Positions 57,502-64,000 of a stretch of DNA of 64,000 nucleotides are shown piece by piece; position 1 is the stretch's first letter, and each line of letters begins with the position of its first letter. A program made the translations under genes and the position numbers. The notes under the pieces are model-generated. The model worked only from the letters and a program-made list of their open reading frames with translations. It made no database searches and was not told the origin of the DNA. The DNA is from Archivesica marissinica (Eukaryota > Mollusca > Bivalvia > Venerida > Vesicomyidae): NCBI GenBank assembly GCA_014843695.1, contig CM026400.1, forward strand, positions 29,889,563 through 29,953,562, written 5' to 3'.

Positions 57502-59980
57502 TTTATACAAAGAATAACTATGCATGGTTTACTGTTAAGCACGAGAAACGACAATATAGCAAACATGTCGACAGTGTTTTAGAAAAGTGTTGTTGCACTG
57601 ACTACATGCATATAAACAAGGTTAGCTAAAGAATGTCTTTAAATCGTAATGTATATTCAATATGCTAGGTCACTTGCATAAGTGGTGAAGGGTGGTAGTG
57701 GAAACCTACATTTGTATATTCAACCTGTAAATAGGGATGAAAAGTTTAGACAAGAAAGGAGCAGTAAATGGAAATTAAAAATTGGGAAGCAGTGGTAAAA
57801 TGTTGTTACCAAGTCATTTTGTCCTTGTTTATAAATACATGTACAGTCTGGTGGCAAAAAACAAGGAATTTCTATAATCAACTGTTGTGTTATCATATGA
57901 GACCTGGGTTGGGGATTTGCGTCGGGGAATCACTTAATAACAAGATTAAGAAATAAACATGTTTAATGCAAGTACAATACTACAAATATCATCAAAGTAC
58001 ATGACAGCAATGTTTCTACACAGATATTTAAAAAGATGCAAATCACAAAACATTGATGAACAAAATTTATATACATGTAGTCTAAATACATATATACATG
58101 CAATTGCATAAGAAATTATACATTTCTAACAACTTGAGCAAATAATTATGATGTTTTAGTTTATTTACAATAAAGTGGACCACGATGGCCCTATATAGCT
58201 CACCTGACTCCATTGTTCACACAAGGGTGTCATGCAACAACTATGAATATCATTGTATTGTACATTGATCAATCTTACTAAATGTTGGTGGTAGATTTTC
58301 CGAAACATTTGTAATATTTTGAGATGGAAGAATGTGTACCATGATGAAAAGTATATACTAAATCATAAATGGTGACTATAGACCCTATGGTTGCTGAGAA
58401 GAATCTTAAACATGTTCATTGTGACGACGTCGGACAGACGGTAACCATATATGTAGTTTCTTCAACACTTGCTAAGGTTTTTCAGGATTTACGCATCTAT
58501 AAACTACATAAGGGGGATGCTATATTGTGATATCCGCTTTAAACATCGAAAAAAGGTTATTAACGGAAATAAACTAATGATCGAAAATGGATTTTGAACA
58601 GTGTGCGTAATTTCCACTTGTTTTCCATAGAAACTACCGCCAATCTGTAGGAGTAAACAGTTCAAGTGGTTGGGAAATATTTCTCCATAATTTAAATATG
58701 TAATTAATTGATGGTTGTTTGGGTCAGGAAGTCAGTGATTAAGCTTGGCTGAAATCTTGGGAAGAAGTCACTTATTCCTAACTTCTTCTCACTATTCATA
58801 CAGTTAGAAATTTGAAAAAATACAGAGAAATATAACTTCAACTACTGTGTTCAAGAATGTATGTTTAAATGTTAAACCAAATTGACCTGCATAGCCTACA
58901 GTAAATAAATATGTTATTGTTATTGCTCTCTATCGTGACATGTATTTCACTAATATTCCAACACATTCAAGACACTGTATTGAGTGTTTTCCATCAATCA
59001 CAATGAATGGTACCATGATCATGTTATAATTTTGCTATGTATCATCACAGACAACCACTATGACACATTTGACTGTTCACATACGGAACGATACAGTACA
59101 ACCGAACATCTGTGACCATCTGCAGCAAATATGTATTCCTGTAAAACACAATATATAAATTCTTGTTATTGTATATACAGGCTCACCAGCTGTATGTTGC
59201 TGTAATTGACATTGGCTTGCTGGTATTAGTGTCAAGATCACTGGAATTCAAAAATAGATGCAGGAACAAAAATATAAGTTTTGGTATTATAATTTTTAGT
59301 GGCTTTACTGCGAGTACATGTGTGCACTACAATAACGTGTGTTCTTGGAAACATGATCTGATCGGACAAATCTATACTGTGGACCAATCTCCGAGTTTGT
59401 TGAATGCTAGACTTCATGTGTATTTCCAGGATCCTATCTACATGTTCCTGGTACTTGCAAAAATAATCCACCATATTGGAAATCTTAAAATCATCAAAAG
59501 TTATGGGAATTATAATAGAAATAGTAAATGAATTTAAAATGGTAGACATATTGAATGGCAATTGGCAGTTTGGTGGAATCAAGTATAGGTTTTGAGAAGC
59601 GATTAAGAAAAAACGGCAGACAATACAGGCAAAGAACATGGTATCAATTGTGAGAACAAGTTGTCAATAAATCACAAATTTGTGATAAACTTCGGGCAAA
59701 CATGGAGATGACAATTTTGTAATTGCTACAATCAACATGACCTATCCCACATCATGGCATAGTGTGGGGCCGTTACCTTTCAGGATGATCATTACCTTGT
59801 GAACTTTACCACATCACTGATCAGTCAATTGTAACCCGCCAACTCTCCTCCCCATCATATACAATTGTAAATGCTACGACATGTTCCAAAATGATAAAAT
59901 ATTGTCAAATCTCAAGATGAATATCAAGCATTTTTGATTGGCTGATTCTGGGTATCAACCTAACACTATGGTAGCGCTTA
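57502..59980. other. Non-coding; an unexplained frame at 59163-59531
   Basis: The 122-codon plus-strand frame at 59163-59531 and a 133-codon minus-strand frame at 59238-59639 overlap, so at most one could be real. Neither has a recognised motif. No transposon termini were identified. Confidence 0.35.
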
Positions 59981-60225
59981 CCGATTAGTGCAGTGGTTAG
60001 CGCGCTCGCTTCTCACCAATGCGACCCGGGTTCGATCCTCGGACAGGGAAGTATGTGAGATGGTACGATGGTCGCCAGATCGAACAGGTGGGTTTTCTCC
60101 GGGTACTCCGGTTTCCTCCCACATGAATGACCACACATACGCTTTCATCCGAGCCAACGAGAGTGATTAATATAAGTTGTTAAAACTTGCTTCGCAATCG
60201 TTGTAAAATAAATAAAGTATAAACA
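59981..60225 (+). mobile_element. SINE family 2, full-length reference copy
   Basis: The head gattagtgcagtggttagcg and B box acccgggttcgatcctcgga are intact. The core is gggtactccggtttcctccc. The tail is cgagccaacgagagtgatta, cttgcttcgcaatcgttgta and aaataaataaagtataaac. Confidence 0.94.
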
Positions 60226-61204
60226 AAAAACACTGGTACAGAATTTGAAAATAATCCTGGACATACTATTTTTATGTTTGAATCTACATAATTATATTTT
60301 ATGCAGCAGTGCTTTTTCGAAAGTGGTGACAACGGCAGGAACCTCAGGTTTATTGTTTGTCGTGCCATTTGTGAATTCGAATTATCTTCGCCGCATACCA
60401 ACTTTTGTGATTTCAAAAATCTCAGACATTGGCACAATTCAATTATGGCAGGCTTGTATATACAAGGACTGAAACTAAATGTCATGTCGATCCGTTGCAT
60501 ATTAATGACAATTTCTTCATATTATCATCAACATATGTAATCTGACTTTCACTACAAACTGTTTTGGCACCCTAGAAACCATAGGCACCGATTACAGCCC
60601 ATGATATTGTGATATTAATAGTTTGACACTGGTCAGACAAATGATTAAAATGCATACAAAATCTGATGTGTCTAACATGAGGAGTATTTCTCACTAGGGT
60701 TTCAACGGTTACACGTGTAAACGGAGCCGTGTCGTGTAATGGTAATACAAGTGTACTAATTGAGTAACCGGGTACGCTATCTTAATTGATGACGTTGTAT
60801 AATGAAGCTTAGTGACGTAATAAAATCATAGCATCGACCGTTTCACTGAATTTTGTGAGACCTAGTACATGTAAATAATCATGGAGAATAAACAGAGTGT
60901 AAACGACGTCATGCCGTGTACAAAGGATCGTGTACACGTTTACAAAAATCTGTACACGTGGCAGCCCTATTTCTCACACATACATGTATCAACATTACCC
61001 GACATGCCTGAAACACGTTCTGCACATCATCTCGAGCAACATACATGTCAAGTGATTATAGGATTCCTCCAGCGGTTCAAGATAAGGACACAAATTTGTG
61101 ACGGGTAGACGGAGACCATTCCGCTATGCGTGTTAAATATACAGAGATGCTACTAACAAAGGGTATTAAATAATTAAAATAAAATTACAGAGAATGTAGA
61201 AGTG
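60226..61204. other. Non-coding; one weak exon-like frame
   Basis: After an acceptor-like attttatgcag at 60306, a plus-strand frame reads QCFFESGDNGRNLRFIVCRA for a while and stops at 60540. No domain was recognised and no donor is evident. Nothing else is seen. Confidence 0.3.
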
Positions 61205-61580
61205 GAATTCGCAGTTACAATTGTGCCATTAGGCAAGGCACTTAAATTTCACATACTTATTGTCTTATCTGCCTTGTGGCGATGGATTAACCCTTTCCTT
61301 CATAGAGATTTAGGTTAGTATACTATTATATCTCCATACAAACGACAGCCATTTAGTTATAGTGCAGTGGATAAGTAGTCACCATATCTATCCCAACTCC
61401 ATAGATATTACTGGGAAAACATGAGATTCTGGCCTGCATTATGAACATTGGTTTGGCTACTACATTGTCAATGTATGTCGTATTGGTAATGGCATCAAAA
61501 GGTGCTTCTATGAGGGAAAGGGTTAATATAAGTTGTAGGAACTTGTTTCGCAATCAAGTTAAATTGCTAAATTTGTATAA
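61205..61580 (+). mobile_element. SINE family 4, split by a TTAA MITE
   Basis: The left part 61205-61286 (ggaattcgcagttacaattg, ccattaggcaaggcacttaa, cttgtggcgatgga) and the right part from 61527 (tataagttgtaggaacttgt, cgcaatcaagttaaattgct) are the two pieces of one family 4 copy. In intact copies the tail reads gattaatataagttg, so the insertion is at the family's own TTAA. Confidence 0.85.
61291..61522. mobile_element. MITE with TTAA duplication (piggyBac-like), 232 bp, nested in a SINE
   Basis: TTAA flanks at 61287-61290 and 61523-61526 enclose the terminal inverted repeats CCCTTTCCTTCATAGA (left) and CCCTTTCCCTCATAGA (right, reversed), 15 of 16 matching. Insertion into a SINE tail fixes both boundaries. 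The ends differ from the 4866-5103 element beyond the first six or so bases, so this is a second family with the same target preference. Confidence 0.9.
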
Positions 61581-63151
61581 ACTAAAAGTGGATTGTTTTG
61601 GCAAATACTTACACCATGATGAAATCCAAGGAATGCCATTGAGCTTGAATCTGTAACTTAACATCCTAGGTTGGAATGTCCTAAAAATAATAAAACATGT
61701 ACACCAGTGAGTTGTTTTAACAGGAGCAGGGTAATACAAAACGGAAACCACGCCCAGTTGAAAGTGCTGTCACCCTTGTTGAATATTTACTCATTGAAAA
61801 ACAAATTAATATTAGTTTGTCTTGCTGAGAAATTGAATTTTCCATTTGGAAACTGATAGCATGTTGAGCAAAGAAAACACAGATAAAACAGAGGAAACAA
61901 CTTAAGATGTATATACTTTTTGGGAGTATTCAGGGATAGTAACACTGGGATATGAAGTGTTTGGAGGAACTAGTATATAAATGGTAGTTCAGGGATTCTA
62001 TTCAGTAGGACGTCAGATTTCGCACTGATCAATAAAATGGTTCTATATGCAACAATTGTAAACAAATCTGTTCCAACTATAGCGCCTATCCAGAGTCTTT
62101 ATATATATAATAAGTGTTCTTCAAATAAAACACAATTTTTAAAAAAACATGCAGGTATATATGTATGTTATATAATAATTTCACAAAACGTTTGCCACAT
62201 CCAGCCAGATTTCACTCAAAAGACGCAGGTTTGTTCATCAAAAAATATAATTTTCGACGAGGTGTAGATTATTGAGCTACGTATACATGTAGTCTTTACT
62301 TTAGCCAGCGTGCAGAGTTAAATGTAGATATAATTATTACTAGTCTACACAGTAATTTACCCTTTTTTGATAATGATGGGTTTTCAGTCATCACATCTAT
62401 ACAGTCTGGGGGAAAGTTCCGGATTGACAGGTTCCCAGCCACTCTCTCGTCAACACAACCAAGGTGGAACACATCCATTACAAATTGTACTGCATCATCA
62501 TCTTTGTATCATAATTTTGTTAGCGACAGAGGCAATGTAACATGTTGTCTGGAACCGAGTCTACCACGCTGTGTTTCCACTTCCTCGACATTGTGATGTC
62601 AACCTAGTAGAATAAAAGGTGTGTTTTGCATATAAACCGACAGTTATGATATGCTAAATTGTCTAATCTTATCAGTGATTATTATGACATTGCAATTACT
62701 TTAGTTGGTGTTGGTTCTTCAGACTGCCCAGTTAATTGGTTAATCCAGTTGGAAGTGTGGATGGCTTGCAAGACGACAGCCATGTGTTCAAGCCCCCAGT
62801 ACACAGGTTTTCAGGGAGTTAAACATGTTTGCTACACTCCTTGTCGTTAGTCAAAGGCATATATTATGTGGATTTGCTAAATAAACATTGGTGTTGTTGT
62901 TGTATAATTAGAAGTCATTGCAGATATAGCGTGTGACTGACATTTTCTGCTTAAAACCATTGCCAGGGGTATTTACAATGTAGCGGCATCGGTTATCTTT
63001 ACGTGTTGTGGATGGTGTAAAGGACAATGAGTAGCTTTATTTTGCGAGTAATTCTCAGCACCTCATACTTGTCAGTACATGTACAAAGAACAGGAGGGAG
63101 AAGTGTAGCGATTCGGCACAGTTTATACATCAGACTACACATGCCCACTTA
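61581..63151. other. Non-coding
   Basis: Several 60-75-codon frames occur on both strands without recognised domains. No convincing splice-site pairs, repeats or termini were seen. Confidence 0.35.
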
Positions 63152-63203
63152 GGAGAGCCAACGTGCAAGCGGGTGGTCGTGGGTTCAATCCCTGCACCAT
63201 TTT
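63152..63203 (+). mobile_element. tRNA-like head remnant
   Basis: The sequence gtggtcgtgggttcaatccc followed by tgcaccat resembles the T arm and 3' end of a tRNA-type head (B box GGTTCAATCC). It abuts the reversed family 3 SINE. No complete cloverleaf is seen. Confidence 0.4.
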
Positions 63204-63208
63204 ACTTT

Positions 63209-63418
63209 TTTGTATGTATGTATGTTCCATTAATATCAAACCCCTTGCACGGACCTATCCATGTTTTCATGGGCATGGTTAGCCGACCAATACTAAGCAA
63301 TGTGTGTTCGGTGCCTTGCAACAATGACACTACATAATTATGTGACCTGACCGATCATACAACCCGGGACAGTTCCATACAAAATCCGATGCTCTACCAA
63401 TGGACCAAGGATGCTAGT
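63209..63418 (-). mobile_element. SINE family 3, diverged copy
   Basis: On the minus strand, tccttggtccattggtagag is followed by tcccgggttgtatgatcggt, then agtgtcattgttgcaaggca, aaggggtttgatattaatgg and (CATA)n. The arrangement is the same as at 16652 with numerous substitutions. Confidence 0.88.
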
Positions 63419-64000
63419 CCTATGTATATGTAACTGATATATAATTATACAATATATATATAAGACCTCTAAATAAAATAGTTTTCTTCTGTTAGTTCGA
63501 GGTCTTATCGTTAAAGCTCATTTTCGCATAGCACTTTCCGCCCTGATCCGATAGCGGGATTTCTGACCAATATGATTTATTAATTATATGTTGAAGCTTT
63601 TCGGACATGAATGGTTATAAATGTGTGCATTGGTGTTAAGAATAATCCTAAACATAGATATTAAGAACGTTTAAAATATATTGTCTAACCGTTGTGCATA
63701 TCATTTAGCTGTTTGAAGTCGACAGGTGAGATTCTCCCATTTTTTCAAATACCCCACCCACCACAGGCTTTAACAGACTATCAACACATGTTTACCTTTC
63801 TGGGTCAACACTGATCCAATGTAAAGATGATAGGTGGCGTTATTTTACCTCGTTCTGAAAAAGTGTGGATGCCTCGGTATGTTACGACCAGCGGTATGTT
63901 AAGAAACGACTATAACTGAATGCTATGATTTTTGGAAAGTAGGTCAACATTGACAGCTGGTTCTAATAAGTACGCCAAATAGACTACATTTACCAGTACC
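63419..64000. other. Non-coding to the window edge
   Basis: A 10-bp inverted pair (ataagacctc / gaggtcttat) lies at about 63460 and 63497. No gene was recognised. Confidence 0.4.

Noticed and set aside
60301..60540. Exon-like frame after an acceptor-like tttatgcag
   Set aside because: There is no donor, no recognised motif and AT-driven composition in its second half. It is kept only as a note in the region entry.

Overview
The window is eukaryotic, invertebrate genomic DNA, most likely from a mollusc and probably a bivalve. The reasons are its AT-rich base composition, isolated exons with GT/AG splice sites, many tRNA-headed SINEs, CR1/jockey-like LINE pieces and very abundant minisatellites. 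It is almost entirely accessory sequence: no complete gene lies inside it and there is nothing prokaryotic (no operons, CRISPR or rRNA). By my reading, tandem arrays fill about 17 kb (roughly a quarter) and recognisable transposon sequence several kb more. Two runs of exactly 1000 N (191-1190 and 32340-33339) are assembly gaps of unknown true size.

Region by region. 0-9 kb: a LINE reverse-transcriptase tail at the edge, a 79-bp and a 47-bp array, SINE copies, a MITE with a TTAA duplication and an internal hairpin, a 24-bp minisatellite fused to a SINE 3' half, and a foldback element. 8.5-13 kb: the 5' part of an LTR retrotransposon (primer-binding site and an orphan gag) and two opposed LINE fragments. 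14-20 kb: a decayed Tc1-like transposase whose helix-turn-helix is split by an intron-like sequence, a LINE endonuclease fragment, SINEs, and an unrecognised coding fragment interrupted by a SINE. 22.8-30.7 kb: a C2H2 zinc-finger gene or pseudogene, arrays with 67-, 29-, 37- and 27-bp units, and between the last two a lone exon of a monocarboxylate-transporter-like (SLC16/MFS) gene. 32-40 kb: a proline/acid-rich 9-residue repeat on the minus strand with a GC-rich coding tail, and two blocks of one 31-33-bp satellite flanking a foldback element. 41-57 kb: a palindrome, a 530-bp TG/TGCG microsatellite, one clean immunoglobulin-domain exon, and two blocks of one 30-bp satellite. 57-64 kb: SINEs, one of them split by a second TTAA MITE, and unannotated sequence.

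The only host genes supported with any strength are the Ig exon (44108-44407) and the transporter-like exon (28474-28575). Each is a phase 1-1 exon in minisatellite-rich introns. The remaining coding sequence comes from mobile elements or is too decayed to name. Family names rest on motif recognition by eye; no database search was possible.
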